Shown: positions 10,560 through 23,148 of the stretch, in pieces
Layout: every line of letters starts with the position of its first letter
How positions within the stretch are numbered: position 1 is the first letter of the stretch
From: Tausonia pullulans
Taxonomy: Eukaryota; Basidiomycota; Tremellomycetes; Cystofilobasidiales; Mrakiaceae
Length of the DNA: 64,000 bases
Direction of reading: 5' to 3'
NCBI GenBank assembly: GCA_951802195.1
Contig: OX637625.1
Location: 930,001 to 994,000 of the forward strand
Translations under genes and position numbers: made by a program
The notes under the pieces: generated by a model
Seen by the model: only the letters and a program-made list of their open reading frames with translations
Told to the model about the DNA's origin: nothing
Database searches by the model: none

Positions 10560-13500
10560 CTAGACATGCGCCACCACCCCCACGCGAATGATCTCGTTCT
10601 CGATCCCATCCGAAGCCGACGTTTCGTCTGGGAAAATCTGCCTGAGCCGGGCGTAGATCTCCTCAATGAGGATCCGCCGGAGCCAGAGAAACGGGTTGTT
10701 GCCGATGATGGCTGAGTGAAGGATGTAGTTGGGCAGGATATGCGTCGCGTTCTTGGCAGCGTAGGTGATCTGTGCGGAGGGAGAGAGAAGGTGTCATGAT
10801 GGGAAACCCCTGCTGCTGTCAAGACTCTGAACGATCAGACTCACGTCCTCGATCCGCTCCGCCTTGTCGACGGCGTCCGAGGCACGCTCGACCGCGCACA
10901 GCCGGGGGACGAGTTCCTTGATGTAGGCGGGGCGGTCATCCCGGTATCCGAGGCGAACCGTGACGGCGTAGAAGCCTTTGGGACGGAATGAACAAAGTCA
11001 GGCGAGATCGAGGTACGGATGAGGGAGATCTAGCGCACCTTCTAACGATCGGACCTTCGTCACAATGTACCGATCTTCAAGCGCGACGTAGGGCTGGCCG
11101 ACGATCCGCTTGGACAGGAAGACCTGGTAGAAAGGCGGATAGAGGTGAGCTGAGGAAGCGTGGAGACGACAGAATTGACAACATACAACGACTCTTGGCA
11201 AGGCCGGCCATCGACGAAGGAAGGCGGTGAAGGCGTGCGGAATGCCGCGCCCCATTCCCGGTGAAGACTTGTGAAAGATGGCTGATGAGAAGGAAGGCGT
11301 TCAGGTGCGTCCAAGACGCCCAAGCGCAGCCAGCCAGCACAAGAAACTCACCGAGAGTCGATATCCGTGGAAGAGCAAGGTGACCCTCAGGCATAGCCAA
11401 CCAAAGGTTTTCCTGCGGTCGGAAGTCGCTATCCTCTTCTTCCTCCTCATCTGACTCAAAATCCGACCCTCTCACTACCGATCCCTCCTCAACCGCGACA
11501 TCATCGCCGCCTTCCCCCTCAGCTACTGATACTGCTCCCCCTCCTGTCCGCGATCTCCTCCCACTGATAATACTCGGATGTGCGGACCCAGGCGAGCGCA
11601 CCTCCTCCATTTCTAGCTCCTCCTCATCGCCTCGGCCCGATCCTGAACCACCTCCTCCCCCTCTCGAGTTGAAGTCAAGTGGCGGTGCGCTGACTGCCCC
11701 ATCTTTTAACGCTGCTTCAGCGATCAACGTCTTGTCCTGCATTGTCCTCGAGGAGGCGTTGTCTCCTTCATCGTCGTCCTCGTCGTTGCTGTCCCCGTTC
11801 TGCGCGGCTGCAAACGCCGAGGTCCGGTAGATAATGGAGCTGAGCTTCGCGGTGTTCTGGTCGTCGAAGAGCGTTTCAAGGTGCTGCAGATAAAGAGGCG
11901 AAAAAAGTCAGTCAGTCGATACCCTCATGGTAACGAGGAAATACGAGCGGAGACAAGACGCACTCGACCCCAGCTAGCAGAAGGGCACAAGAGAAGCCAA
12001 GTCAGACGTTGTAAAATGGTACACAAGCGGGACGAGGGAGAGGTCTTACGTGTAAAAGGAGAAGAGACACGTCAAGATAATTCCAAGAGCGAGTGGGAAC
12101 CAAGCGCCCACCGGGATCTAAGAAGACATGATCGTCAGTCTGGCTTTCTCAACAGAAAGGATCATTGCGGGCTCACCTTGCGAATAGACGAGCCCCAGAA
12201 AATTCCGTCGAGGAACCCAAAGACGACGAAGAAGAGAACTGCCAGCGGCCAGGCATAGCCCTTCACAAAGATGATGGAGAGCGAAACGAGGGTGGTAGTG
12301 ATAAAGAAGACCTGCGAGTTTTCGCGAAAGGGGTTAGATAGAGGAAGCCTAGGCGTGAGGGTGGCGTGCATAAGCAACGAACGGTCGAGATAACAAAACC
12401 GTAGGCGTCCTTAAGGTTGTCGGCGGTGCCAAACCCGGCGACGACGGCAATGACGCCGACCATGAGGGCGTAGTTGACGGTGCTGAAGTAGATTTGGCCC
12501 TGTAGGGTTTCGCTGGTGTGCTCCATCCGGAAGCGCGGGCAGCAGTCAAGATTGACAAGCTGCTGTACAACCGAGAAGGTTGCGCTAAAGGGGCGAGAGG
12601 GACGAGATGAGTCTCGGGAGGGGGAGAAGAAAGTCGAGCGGAAGATGCGAGGGACGGACGTGATCATGGTCTGGGACGCCACGAGAGAGGAAAGGATGGC
12701 GAAAATGAAGAGTGCCCAGTAGGTGGAGGAACCAGTGCCTCCAGGAATAGCTAGTGCGCCGGGCGTTTTGTCAGCTTGTGACGGTGTCGTCTCATCTACC
12801 TCGTCGCTGCGAGACATACTGAGATAGAAAATATTGGAGATGACTTCAGGCCCAGCCACGCAAAGCTTGGCACCTTGACCGAGGTAAGCCTAAGACAAGA
12901 GGCGACTCGAAAGGTCAGCTCCACATGGTCTAAGCTCACCTATGGGAGGAATCAGGCAACGCACGAGAACAAGATTGATGTAGACAAAGCAGAAGCCGAT
13001 TTGAATGCTTTTGACGTTAAACTGGCCCAGATTGGCAAATATACTAGACAGGGAGGCCTCGTCAGATGTCTAGACTATTACTTGACACTGAAGTGAAAGA
13101 TCACGGGCCGACGTACCCCTCAGAACCGGTGAGCTACAGGTGACAAGCCAGTGTCAGCGAGGATTGGGGAGCGAAGGGGCCCGAGGGGGACAGTGGGAGG
13201 GGTGGGCGGGGGGGGTCCGGGACGACGCACAGCCAATAAGACGCCAGAGATGGCATCGTAGTCGTTCGTTCGAACGAACCCTGCGTTGATGGAACAAGAT
13301 CAGCCAGCCTCTCAAATCACATGCAAGTCGCCGGCGTGACGACTGACACATAATAGCCCTGGAAGGGTCGAAAGCGCGGAAGATGCCCGGGTAGGATGTT
13401 ATGTTGATGATGCCAGTGACTCCGAGGAGAAGGAGCCATGTCATGGTGATGGGTGCAAAGCTGGGCGATGCAGCATGTCAGCACCGTCGACTCCACCCGC

Positions 13501-14853
13501 TGGCCACAACACGCTACGAAGGACGTAGAACGCACAGATAGGAAATGTTTCGTGTTCCGAGGGATTGGATGAGAAAGAGTGCGACAAGGAAACCAATGGA
13601 GATGGGGACGACAGATTCGTTGACATGGGACCGGGCGACACCGATGCCTCCGACAGCCGTGACAACCGAGACGGCAGGGGTGAGAATCTAGTCCAGGCAG
13701 GAGGGAAGAGAAAATACGTCAGCGCCAAGACAATGAGAGGTTTGAAGGTAGCGAGGGGGAAGGAGTTCTCTCACCCCATCTGCAATGACGAGAGACGTTC
13801 CAAAGAAAGCCTGCGAAGATCCGACGGGTTCAGAATTGGAGATCGCGGGACGCGAGACGCATACTACTCACCCAGATGAGCAACGGGTACCTCGACTTGC
13901 GCAAGAGTTCCCTACCCCATTGGGTCTTCCACGATCCTGCTCGCGGCTTGTCGCCCTTGACAGTGGGCGGCGGTTCTCTGCCCGAGTAACCCGTGAGGCT
14001 TCTGCCCTCGTAGCGCTCGTGGCGACGGGGGAAGAGGGCAGTCCAGACGGCAAAGACACCTCCCTCGCCCTCATCTGTGCCAAATCGAAGACAGATGATA
14101 CAGTACTTGATTAGCGGGACGAGTGTGAGGGCCCATATGACAGCTGAAGAGGGAGGTGGAGGTGCATTCAGTCGGTCAGAGGGCTGTAATACGCACCCGA
14201 TTCGCGTGACAGAGACTGTTAGGGATCTCTAGGACGTACCGGAAATGGCCCCGATAGAGTCCTCTGTTGTGGGTGCTGGATATCGCGTCCGGAAGATGCC
14301 ATTGAGGACATAGAGAGGCTGCGAGGGAGGAACAAGGTGGACGTATCAGTCAGTCAGGCAAGGCAGGCTGAGGAGAGAAGCACTTCGGGAGACGCGCCGA
14401 GCATCAGGCGCGTTCCCTGGCTCGCGACAGGAGCGAGGAGGGAAGTGAGACGCGACAACTCACCGAGGTTCCCTGAGCATTGGCAAGGGAGAGGTTGTCA
14501 AGCGGACATGTCTATCAGTCAGGGAGCTGAGTCAAGCATGACCCTTCCTCGGCCGTCTCTCGCTGTCCCACACAAGTCGAGTCGAGCACCGGAGGAATAA
14601 GCGACGGCCCGTGCCGATCCAACCAACTACGTCCCCTCCTCTCTCTCCCTTCTGCGACACGACACGACCCACGCACAATGTCGCTGTAGATGATCCTGGA
14701 GGGACAGCAAGAAGAGTGAGTCCAGTGGCCCCTTGGCCGCAGTGTGGAGGCGACACACCCGATAGAGCTGAACGTCATGACGGCCAGCCCGCGAAGGCCG
14801 ACCTGAACCTCACGCCGCGAAGGGAGCGACGTCCGGCTGAGCGACGGGTCCAT
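10560..14853 (-). CDS. HAK1: High-affinity K+ transporter, HAK/KUP family
   Basis: HAK/KUP proteins are plasma-membrane proton-coupled potassium importers. On the minus strand, exons give in order: MDPSLSRTSLPSRREVQVGL then RGLAVMTFSSIG (ATG 14851-14853), IIYSDI, PLYVLNGIFRTRYPAPTTED, LIKYCIICLRFGTDEGEGGV (about 14080), TAVGGIGVA with further membrane segments, VAGPEVISNIFYLS, YWALFIFAILSSLVASQTMI, FSVVQQLVNLDCCPRFRMEH then TSETLQGQIYFSTVNYALMV, and VFFITTTLVSLSIIFVKGYA. A long acidic loop (about 11400-11850) precedes a C-terminal domain ending IENEIIRVGVVAHV with stop at 10560-10562. The order (GTSPLY-type first helix, SQAMI-like helix, QIY motif) is diagnostic for the family. About ten or more introns are inferred. 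The acidic, Ser-rich insert before the C-terminal domain is longer than in bacterial Kup. Confidence 0.9.
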
Positions 14854-15488
14854 CGCGGAGACGAAGAAGGAGTGGCGGCGCGGCGGCGCGGCGGCGACGG
14901 GTGGAGGGGGGAACGTGGGGGCGTGGTATTGTCGGGGGTGGTAGCTAGCTGGAGAGCGAGGCGAGCATAGGCGTTGGCGGGAGAAGGAGGGCGCGAGCAC
15001 GGTCGGTCTGCTGGTGAGGTGAGCGAAAGGAAGGACTCAGCCGCGAAATGGCCTCTCCGCGTCTCGTTGTCACTGGACTGCCTGCCCTCGCCCGCGTCGG
15101 TGGAATCCCGGGCCTGCCTTTCTTTCGACAGACAACTACGGACATGATGCCTTGACGACCCTTGGCTGCTGGGCCTGGCCTGCTCACCACAGAACCGTTC
15201 CCTCGCTCCGTCAGAGAACGGGCGAGGTCACACAGCTAGCATGCGCGCCCGCTCCTTGGGTCGGCGAGACGCCCACGTCGCCAAATCGGGCGCGCGCAAC
15301 CGCAGATGCCACGGCGGAAATCTCGCATTCTCGGCGACGAGCGAAAAAGCCCTCCTCGTGTCCCAATCTCGTCCGCCAGCGATGACAGCAGCTCAGGAAC
15401 AAACAAAAAACCATTCACATGAGGATTGAATTCTTCCGTCTCCTCTTCTTTTGAGCAGCTGCGCGCGCACGATACGACACAATCATGC
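14854..15488. promoter_or_regulatory. HAK1 5' flank / STT3 3' flank
   Basis: Both neighbours are on the minus strand. The stretch holds the STT3 3' end and the HAK1 promoter. No further gene is recognised. Confidence 0.4.
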
Positions 15489-18400
15489 TCAGTTGGTCGC
15501 CGCCCGCCGCCTCCCCTTGGGTCCGGCGGAGGTCGACGCTCGCTTGAGCCGCTTGCCGCCCTCGAAAGCGTTGGCAGCCTTGTGTGGCCGACCGAGCGGG
15601 TCGAGTTTCTTGACCTCGTAGATGCGGACCTGAGTAATGGGCGTCAGCGCTGTTGAAGAGGAAGCACGCGCCAGGAAGGGTTCACTCACAATCCAGTTCT
15701 CGCTCGTGAATGCCTCATCAAGGACGTCGAGCGTCGGGCTCTCCGGGATGTCCTGCTGCCGAACGCGGTCGACGGTCCGGGTGCCGCCAAAGAGCTCCGG
15801 GAACCGGTAGTACGACATTTTGTACATGAGCGATTCCCTCATCGCCTTGGACGCATCCTTGTCGACCTTGTACTCGCCCCGCGAGGTGAAGTAATTGCGC
15901 TCTTGGATCTCGTCCGGCCAGACGCCCTGGGCTATGCGGACCATCCAGAGGAACTTGTTGATGTCATCTCTGTGTCCCGAGGGGAGGTGGGGGGGGGGGG
16001 GGGAGGGGGGTTGATGAGCTGAGGCGGAACAAAGGGCGACTGCGAATGTACTACGACGAACCCGCTGTAGCCGATAAGACCTCCGAAGATGACGAGGACG
16101 TAGTCGACGTCGTGCTTCTTGAGGATTGGGTATGATACCTCCTCGGAGGATGACATGGCCTTGCCGACCGTCGCGATGTGGGCTGGGGGAACGGAGAGGA
16201 CGGGGAGTAGGTCAGGGCTCACTCGCTCAGTTGTCCTCAGTCCCTCACTTACTGTTGTTCCACGTATTGTTGTCGACGAGCGTCGGCCGGTCCGCCATGC
16301 CGGCAATCTGATACCCGTAGTCCCACCAAGACGCGACGACCGCGTCCTCCTTGGTGTTCTGGCGAAGCCAGTAGTAGGCCTCGCGGAAGTCGTCGATGAT
16401 GTTTTGGCTGCCATCTTGGTTCCGGGTCGAGAGGACGACCGACGGCGAAGAGTAAGCGTTCGAAGTGACCCACGTGCAGTGCAAAACGAAGAGGACGAGG
16501 AGAAGGAGCATGTTGCCGACAACGATGAGACGCGGAGTGAGGCCAAAGATGCCGCCGCGGGTGTTGGAGCGGGAGGATGAGGCCTTCTTGGAGGCCTTCT
16601 TGGAGAAGGCAGAACCAGAACCAGGCGCCGTCGCCGTCGTCGTGGACGAGGTCCCGGCGAGCGAGCCTTGAAGCTCCTCAATGTTCGTCTCAGTCTCGAC
16701 CTCGGGCTCCGGGACGTAAGGGTCGATGTACGTGTTGAGAACGTTGGTGACGGCAAGTGCCGCCGAGACGCAGACTACTGGCGTGAGAGTGAGCATCTGA
16801 GCAGCACGAGTCGACGAAGTGTCAGTCTTTCGTTGTGCATGCGACTTGCCTCATCTCGCTCACAACGTACCAGGCGAACCATGACGCCAGCAAAGTACGA
16901 AGCGAGCGCCGCGTAGATAATGATGAAGACATGGCCGTCCGTGAGCTGCCGGAAGCAGATGAAGAGACCCGCCGGGAAGATGAAGATGAGCATCTGGAGG
17001 TCGAAGAAGAACGAGGGCCATGCCGTCGGCTGGTGCTCCGAAACGGAGGCGATGATAGGGACTGGCGAGGAGGGGAGCAGGGGCATGTGAGTGCCTGCGG
17101 TCTCGAGCAGAGAGACAAGGACGCACTATGGATCTTGGCGTAGCCAGTGTCCCAGAGCGAGTAGAAGCGACCGGTCCAGGGTGCGATCGTTCCGCTCATT
17201 GTGAGGGCGATGAGTGTCGCGAACGCAACGGCGAAGACAGCGACAACAAAGACAGTGAGGAGTGTCTGGAACTGCTTGGCGGGCAAATGCGTCCTAACGA
17301 TCTCGACAAAGGCGACGAGCTGGAGAAGACCAAAGACGCCTGGGGAAGGGGAGTGCATGTCAGCCTTGAGCCCAATGAAATCAGGCTGTAATCAGGCAGA
17401 AGTAGAGGACTCGCCGAGCGCAGCCATGTGCTCGCTCGTCTTGAGGGGGAGAAATCCGACGAATGGAACCTGCATGCTAGCCAGCGTGCCAATAAGATAC
17501 CACGACGAGTACGCGACATAGAGCCGGTTCGTGAAGCGGCCCATGATGACGAGAACGAGCGCATGGAGGGGAAGCACTATGGACACAGATAGTTAGCCAG
17601 CATGGAAAAGGTGGGCAAATATCACCAGAAAATAGAAATAAGAATCGCGGACTGACTATTCGTGATGAAGACGTAGCCTCCCCAGGCTGCGACCATGTAT
17701 CCGTAGAAGAGGGCGGCCATCGTGCCCCAGAGCGCAGAGCCCTGCTTAAGGGCCCGGATCCAGAGGTAGAAGGTGAACATGAGGAGGAAGATTGCAATGG
17801 CCTCATTATCGTAAGATCCCGCGACAGAGCGCGAGATGTAGCCTGGGAACGGTAGCAGCGATTCAGGCGTTAGGAAAGCGGTGGGAGGGAAGGACGGGGA
17901 GCGACGCGTGTGCCGACGGGCGAGCGCGATTCAGAGTCACCACTTACCAGGGGCGATGCCGATAAAGGCGGCTGCGAGAAGACCAGCCGAATGGTTCCCG
18001 CTCGGACTGAGCTCGTTGGTAAAGCTGAAGGCGGTCAAGCAGGCAGATGGGCGACTGTCAGAGGAAGGGTCGCAGCGCGGTGACCGGTTGGCTGGCTGAG
18101 CGGCACGCACAGATACGTAGCCCAAGCGGTGAGACCACTGAAGGCTGGAGCCAGCATGACGCAAACATTCCGAATGTCTACGGGGATGTTAAGGACGCGG
18201 AGGATGTTCCAAATGACACCCGAAGTCGCCATCAACCCGGGGTAGACGGTCCCACCGACGACACGTCCGAGAGGGTACCAAGCCGTCGGGTCGAACCAGT
18301 TCCAGAATTCCTGTAAGGAGAAGAAAGGTCAGGGCTGTTCCACTGGACCGTGGTCCCGTTGAGTACTTACATAGAAGCCCTGCTCGGTGAGGACTTTAGT

Positions 18401-18899
18401 AGCCCGGCTGGCCAGGTGGTCGAGAAGCAGCAGCAGAGCGGGTGAGGTGAGGTGAGGGAGGGGAGCGGGCGGGTTAGCAACTACACGTGCACGTTATGAA
18501 TGATTGGGGGGCCGCCTACAAGTTGAACCACGGGTCACTGCAGAAAGAGAGCGTAGCTCGAGGTCAGCATGGTCTCAATCATAAGCTCATCGCGGCGGGG
18601 ACGACGCTCCCTCTCGACGCGCCGCGCTCGCCAGCGCACGTCACGAGCCCGCGTTGCGATCTCGCCTTTTGCCACCATGCAGGAAGGCCCTCTGGCAGGC
18701 ATGAACCTCACGCAGCTCTTACAGAGACGATGCTTACTCACAACTCGTGAATAATGGACTCATGACGAATAACGGCAAACAGTCGACTCGAGACGGCGGC
18801 AGCCGAGATTGTTGCGAGGATGAGAAAGCGGAGGAGCGCCGACGTGTTGGCGACTGTTGACTTGTCGAACGCCGGGAGCGAGTAGGCGTCGGGTGCCAT
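15489..18899 (-). CDS. STT3: Oligosaccharyltransferase catalytic subunit Stt3
   Basis: Stt3 transfers the dolichol-linked glycan to Asn-X-Ser/Thr in the ER lumen. The ATG at 18897-18899 gives [20 protein letters not shown], then a first helix and [10 protein letters not shown]. Later exons give DPWFNL (catalytic Asp loop, about 18530), [60 protein letters not shown], the lumenal [20 protein letters not shown] (the WWDYG sequon-binding motif, about 16310), [15 protein letters not shown], and [20 protein letters not shown] with the DK-type motif. The C-terminus is basic ([20 protein letters not shown]) and ends at 15489. About ten short introns are inferred. Its small partner OST4 lies at about 52 kb in this window. 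Confidence 0.95.
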
Positions 18900-19726
18900 G
18901 ACGCTCTGGGCAGACGTGTGGGCGAAGAGCGGAAAGGGAAGGTGGGGGACGAGGAAGGGCGGTGTAGCGAGCCTGGTGCGGTCGTGGTTTTGGCCTCGTC
19001 GCTGGCTCGCTCTCCCTGCTTGACCTCGCTTCTCCGTCGCGGCGGCTGAACAGGCCGCGTGCGCGGCACTCACCGCCTGCGCGTATCTCTCCTTTGGCCA
19101 TAGCCCCTCCGCCCGCCTACATTACTGCAGTATCAGGAATCACAGAGGACCAGGATTTCAATTCTTTTTTGGTGTTCAAGTCATGGATGGAGGCGTAGAG
19201 CACGCAAGACACTATGAGAAACAGCGAGAGAATAACAGGGAAGGATGTCCATGGAAGAAGGAGCAGAAGGAGGGAGAGGAGGGAAGACGTGGAAGAGTAC
19301 AACGAGGAGGAGGAGAAGGGGGGGGGGGGGAGCGAATCATGGAGGTGAAGAAGAGGGGGAAGAGAAGGAAATACAAAAAGTCACACACAGACTGTCCGAA
19401 CCACCAACTGCTATCCCTCCCTGACGCACCTCAACCCTCAACAACTGCCATCATCGCCATCGCCACCGCCACCACTATCATCATCCCCTTCACCATTAAG
19501 ATCATCACCCCCAGCGCCAGCGTGTTAACCTTCGCAACGCTTCGTGTCCGTCAACCGATACTTGTGCCGAATGGCGAATGCGATCAACCAGATTTCTTCG
19601 TTCGGGACATCGACGAGGTCTTTGAGCCTATTCTGTTGGCGGCGGAGAAGAAGATACTCGTCACGGGCGACGAAGATGCAATGGTAGAGGGGGATGTGGC
19701 GCGGGAGCGAGGGTATTTGTTAATGT
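18900..19726. other. STT3 5' flank with a decayed LINE-tail-like patch
   Basis: This holds the promoter side of STT3. Around 19157-19250 there is a diverged match to the LINE 3' tail seen in the tRNA array (GTGTTCAAGTCATGGAT, then ACTATGAGA), followed by purine-rich DNA with a G run at 19320. The open frame 19183-19827 has no recognisable product. Confidence 0.35.
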
Positions 19727-20249
19727 TGGCCCAAGGGTCGATAGCAGAGAAGATTGGGCGAAGAGGGGGATGTTGGCGACGAAGTGTACTGAGAGCGGTG
19801 GCGGGTGATGAAATGGAAATGAAGTGATGGAGGTGACACGGGCTCGCTTAAGGGTCTTGGGCAGGTTTGTCGGGTCCAAATGATAGTCAGAGTGCAGAAC
19901 AAAATCTACGATGAACTGGGCGTTTTATGGACCAGGGGTAAGAACAAGGGAGGGGGTGAGAAACGCGAGAACGCAAAGAGTGTAGGGCAGATGACGAATA
20001 AAAGAGAGAAAAGAGGAATGAGACAAGGAGTATGAGCCAATGTGGCGAAATAGCGGTCCAAGATGAGGGAATTCGGAGCGAGCAAGGAGCAGGCAACTCA
20101 GGCACAGAGCTAGCCAGGCGCAGAGCTGAGGTGGCAAGTCCGCAAGATCCTGACAATGGCAGACGTTCGGCGCAGCTCCACCCCTCGACCGTCGATGCCC
20201 CACAAGCATCACGTACCCGTCCCATCCGTCCCATCTCTGACTAACATCA
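19727..20249 (-). mobile_element. LTR retrotransposon fossil: one LTR plus leader fragment
   Basis: Read on the minus strand, 20249-19881 (369 bp) begins TGATGTTAGTCAGAG and ends CTCTGACTATCA, so it has TG...CA ends with an imperfect terminal inverted repeat. It is followed by a primer-binding-site-like TTTGGACCCGACAAACC and about 150 bp of leader. No coding part is attached and the element is broken. The same unit occurs at 55815-56334 and, rearranged, at about 41190-42020. Superfamily (copia or gypsy) cannot be told from this part. The insertion predates the array duplication. Confidence 0.6.
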
Positions 20250-20333
20250 GACGTCGTCCGTGTGGACTGGAGGTTGTCTCGCCTGTCGTTGGCGTGCGAC
20301 TGCACTGACTCTGGCATGTATGGCGACGGCAGA

Positions 20334-20430
20334 TCGGCAGCCAATCGGCAGCCAACCGACAGCCAACCGACAGCCAACCGACAGCCAACCGACAGCCAAC
20401 CGACAGCCAACCGACAGCCAACCGACAGCA
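20334..20430. repeat. 11-bp minisatellite, copy 1
   Basis: About eight tandem copies of an 11-bp unit (CCGACAGCCAA), 37 bp downstream of tRNA-Val. Copy 2 holds the same array with a different majority variant. Confidence 0.9.
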
Positions 20431-20466
20431 AAAGTAGAGCGTCACCTCAAGCTCACGCTCACGCTA

Positions 20467-20538
20467 TATCAGGACCGGGAATTGAACCCGGGTCTAGGCG
20501 GTGTTAACACCTTGTACTAACCATTATACGATCCCGAC
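20467..20538 (-). tRNA. tRNA-Val(AAC)
   Basis: A 72-nt cloverleaf. Acceptor GTCGGGA pairs TCCTGAT; anticodon arm AGGTG-TTAACAC-CGCCT gives AAC; T arm CCGGG-TTCAATT-CCCGG. No intron. Near-identical genes lie at 35762 and 56547. Confidence 0.93.
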
Positions 20539-20615
20539 AATCAACTGCTGATGGTCTTCCTCCATCCCTGCATCTCTTCCAACTCCGACGCTACCTTTCG
20601 CCTCTTTGTCATCGC

Positions 20616-20671
20616 CATCTCTCATAGGGTTACCTCGTCCTTCACGTATAACTCATGACCTGAATACAAAA
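20616..20671 (+). mobile_element. LINE 3'-tail fragment, upstream of tRNA-Val
   Basis: About 56 bp match the last part of the LINE in sense orientation (CTCATAGGGTTACCTCG to CATGACCTGAATACAAAA). It is 5'-truncated, 77 bp upstream of the tRNA-Val 5' end, and divergent from it. It is shared with copy 2 (56696-56751), so it is older than the duplication. Confidence 0.75.
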
Positions 20672-21044
20672 TTGCCGTCTCTCCCAGCGTCGTGTCGTCG
20701 CCTCTACACTAACGACACATGATCCTTGACTTTCATGCAGAAAAGAAAAGAGACCTCTGCGCCCTCCGCCCTCCGCCCTCCGCCCTGGGGCTGGCCAACT
20801 GGCCAACTCGGAGGCTGCTCATCGATCTTGCGCTAGATCGATGGCTCAGTCGCGGCCAGGACCCGGACGGCTCGTGCCCCGACGGTTCGTGTCGAGCTGG
20901 GCCCCACATGAGAGCCGCTGGACGGTGCCCGTCCCTCCTCGCGCTGTTCGTGCTCGCCCCCGCCCTCGCCCTGTCCATCCCTGGCCTGTTCAGATGGGCA
21001 GATGTAACCTCAGACGCCCTTTGGAACCTGCAAAAGGAAACATT

Positions 21045-21144
21045 AGCCCCACGGGGGGGTCGAACCCCCAACCTTCAGATCACCAGTGACGATGATAGCA
21101 TCCTGCCTAAGAGTCTGACGCTCTACCGATTGAGCTAGCAGGGC
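21045..21144 (-). tRNA. tRNA-Lys(CTT), intron about 27 nt
   Basis: Acceptor GCCCTGC pairs GTGGGGC; anticodon stem TCAGA/TCTGA; loop CTCTTA with anticodon CTT, then an intron of about 27 nt after position 37. T arm GGGGG-TTCGACC-CCCCC. It recurs at 26636, 57161 and 61308. Confidence 0.93.
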
Positions 21145-21509
21145 AGCAGACAACCCAGCCGAAGCCGTCGTCGTCCATTGCCCACATCGCGTCCACTCCT
21201 AGCGGGATCCGTCCCCGAGGGCGGAGTACAACAGCGGAGGTCTCTTCACCAGCTGATCTCTGAGCCCAACGCCGCAGTCAACGCCCGCTATCAACCTTCG
21301 CGATCAATCTTCCCGATCAACGCTCGCGATCAACTCAGCAGTCAGTCGCCCAGATCTGCAGCGCTCTTTCGTGTCTGCCCCCCACCCAACGCCAAGATGT
21401 CCCTCTCAGGCCGCATGCTCCCGTGCGCTGTCCCCGTCTCAGAGATCTCGGCAAACTCACCAACTCGCCCGCCCAGCTGGCCACCTGGCCACCTGGCCAA
21501 AAAGAAGCG

Positions 21510-21642
21510 CTCTCTGGCGGGGAGTCGAACCCCGGTCTCCCGCGGACAACTGGGCTCTCTCGCCAGCCTGTTCTCCGGAGAGAATGGGCGGCGTCGGAGC
21601 CTGATTGACAGGCGGACATCTTAGCCGTTGGACCACCAAAGA
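21510..21642 (-). tRNA. tRNA-Asp(GTC), intron about 61 nt
   Basis: Acceptor TCTTTGG/CCAGAGA; anticodon stem TCCGC/GCGGG; loop CTGTCA gives GTC; T arm CGGGG-TTCGACT-CCCCG. The 61-nt intron begins ATCAGGCTCC and differs completely from that of the Asp gene at 35119, although the exons match. Confidence 0.9.
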
Positions 21643-21858
21643 CGGCAGAATCGTCAGGAGAGACAAGCCAATGGGGGCACGAGCGGCCCGACGGATCTCG
21701 ACACCTTCGCGATACCCTGTGCCCATCGTAGCAACCCCTCTGGCGTGGGCAAGCGGCCAGACTGCCAGCCGCCGCCAAGCAGCCACCAGACTGCCAGCAA
21801 CCAGCGCCAGCCGCTACCAGCCGCTACCAGCCGCTACCAGCCAGCCAAAATGAAAGCA

Positions 21859-21953
21859 TGATCGGAATGGGATTCGAACCCATGCCTGTGAAGACTAGCG
21901 AGTCCTATTCAAGAACCTGAAGCTAGCGCCTTAGACCGCTCGGCCATCCGACC
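21859..21953 (-). tRNA. tRNA-Leu(CAG), intron-containing
   Basis: Class II tRNA: acceptor GGTCGGA/TCCGATC; Leu-type D arm GCCGAGCGGTCTAAGGC; anticodon stem CTAGC/GCTAG; loop begins TTCAG, so anticodon CAG. A short intron follows, then a long variable arm and T arm ATGGG-TTCGAAT-CCCAT. Confidence 0.9.
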
Positions 21954-22358
21954 GCGAGCTCGTAATGGACTCCCACGAGAACACCACCGCCCTCGTTTGC
22001 CATGCCCTCGTTCGCCGTGCCAGCATGAGAGCAACACAGGAGAGAGGCGAGAGGAGAGAGGCGAGGGGAGGGAATTCCAAACCAGGCAACGCCGCGATGG
22101 ACCAGCGAAGGCTGGGCAGGACGCACAAGACGGAGATGGGCCGAGGCAAGAGTATGTGTCCCTGTCGCGGAGTCGCCCTGAACTCATGCCCTCGTCCCGC
22201 CGACGTCGCCCGGCGTTGCACTCCCTGTTTGGGAGCCATCATTGTGTCTTGTGTGACTTGTTGTGGCTTGCTGTGTCTTGTTGTGCCTTGCTGTGACGTT
22301 GGGTTGGTTCGACCGTCTGAACTTGCGCACGCCAGCAACAAAAGAGAGCGGACGCTCA

Positions 22359-22431
22359 AGCTTCCTAGCCGAATCGAACGACTGACCTCATCATTACTAG
22401 TGACGTGTTATAGCCCCTAAACCAAGGAAGC
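22359..22431 (-). tRNA. tRNA-Thr(AGT)
   Basis: A 73-nt cloverleaf with perfect 7-bp acceptor GCTTCCT/AGGAAGC; anticodon arm CGTCA-CTAGTAA-TGATG gives AGT; T arm AGTCG-TTCGATT-CGGCT. No intron. Confidence 0.92.
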
Positions 22432-22758
22432 GATGGATGTCACTCGCCTTCGTTAGATCCACCTTCTCGGGTGCCATCTCCGTCGTCCCGTCTTTTTTTT
22501 TCCAGACGTTCACAAGCTGGACGAATCGACTCACAGGTCGTCTTCAAGCCTGTCCAGCCTGTCCAGCCTCGTGGCCTGTTCGTCTGCTCCTGTGCAGGAC
22601 CCGGCTGCACCACGCCGGCTGCACCACGACCGCCATACTGCAGATGCGCAGGCAGGGCTGGGCGGAGGAGGGAAGCGCCAAGGAAATGGATAGGGGTGGG
22701 AGAGAGAATGATTGTCAGAGGGCGAGACAGGCGATGGTTATGGCATGAACAACCGCCT

Positions 22759-22831
22759 GGGGATTTAGCTCAGTTGGTAGAGCGTACGCTTAGCATGTGT
22801 AAGGTCATGAGTTCAACTCTTATAGTCTCCA
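22759..22831 (+). tRNA. tRNA-Ala(AGC)
   Basis: A 73-nt cloverleaf; acceptor GGGGATT/AGTCTCC; anticodon arm TACGC-TTAGCAT-GTGTA gives AGC. The only plus-strand gene in the left half of the array. Copies at 36446 and 58875. Confidence 0.93.
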
Positions 22832-23148
22832 AGATGATCCTCTCTCTCGTTGAGAGGCCGTCGTCCTTTTGTTGGGCGGGGCGGGACAAGCCAGTGACAG
22901 CGGCGAAGCAGGCGATCGGGCCCTCGGCCCACTGCGTACATGCCACCACGGCAGGTAGCTCGTACGAACACACCCGGCGGTACGTACACACATGGCGCTC
23001 ATCCACATCCACAACCACATCCACATCCACCATCTTGCAAAGCACCGCCGAAAGAGCCAGTCTCCGTCCGGTCCGCCCTGGACGGCAACAAACACTCAGG
23101 ACCTGCCGTCACCCTGCCGTCACCCCCTATGAGGGCAGCAAAAGAGGA

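Noticed and set aside
20334-20430. Regular short repeats that could suggest a CRISPR array
   Set aside because: Units are 11 bp with no spacers, in a eukaryotic genome; it is a minisatellite.
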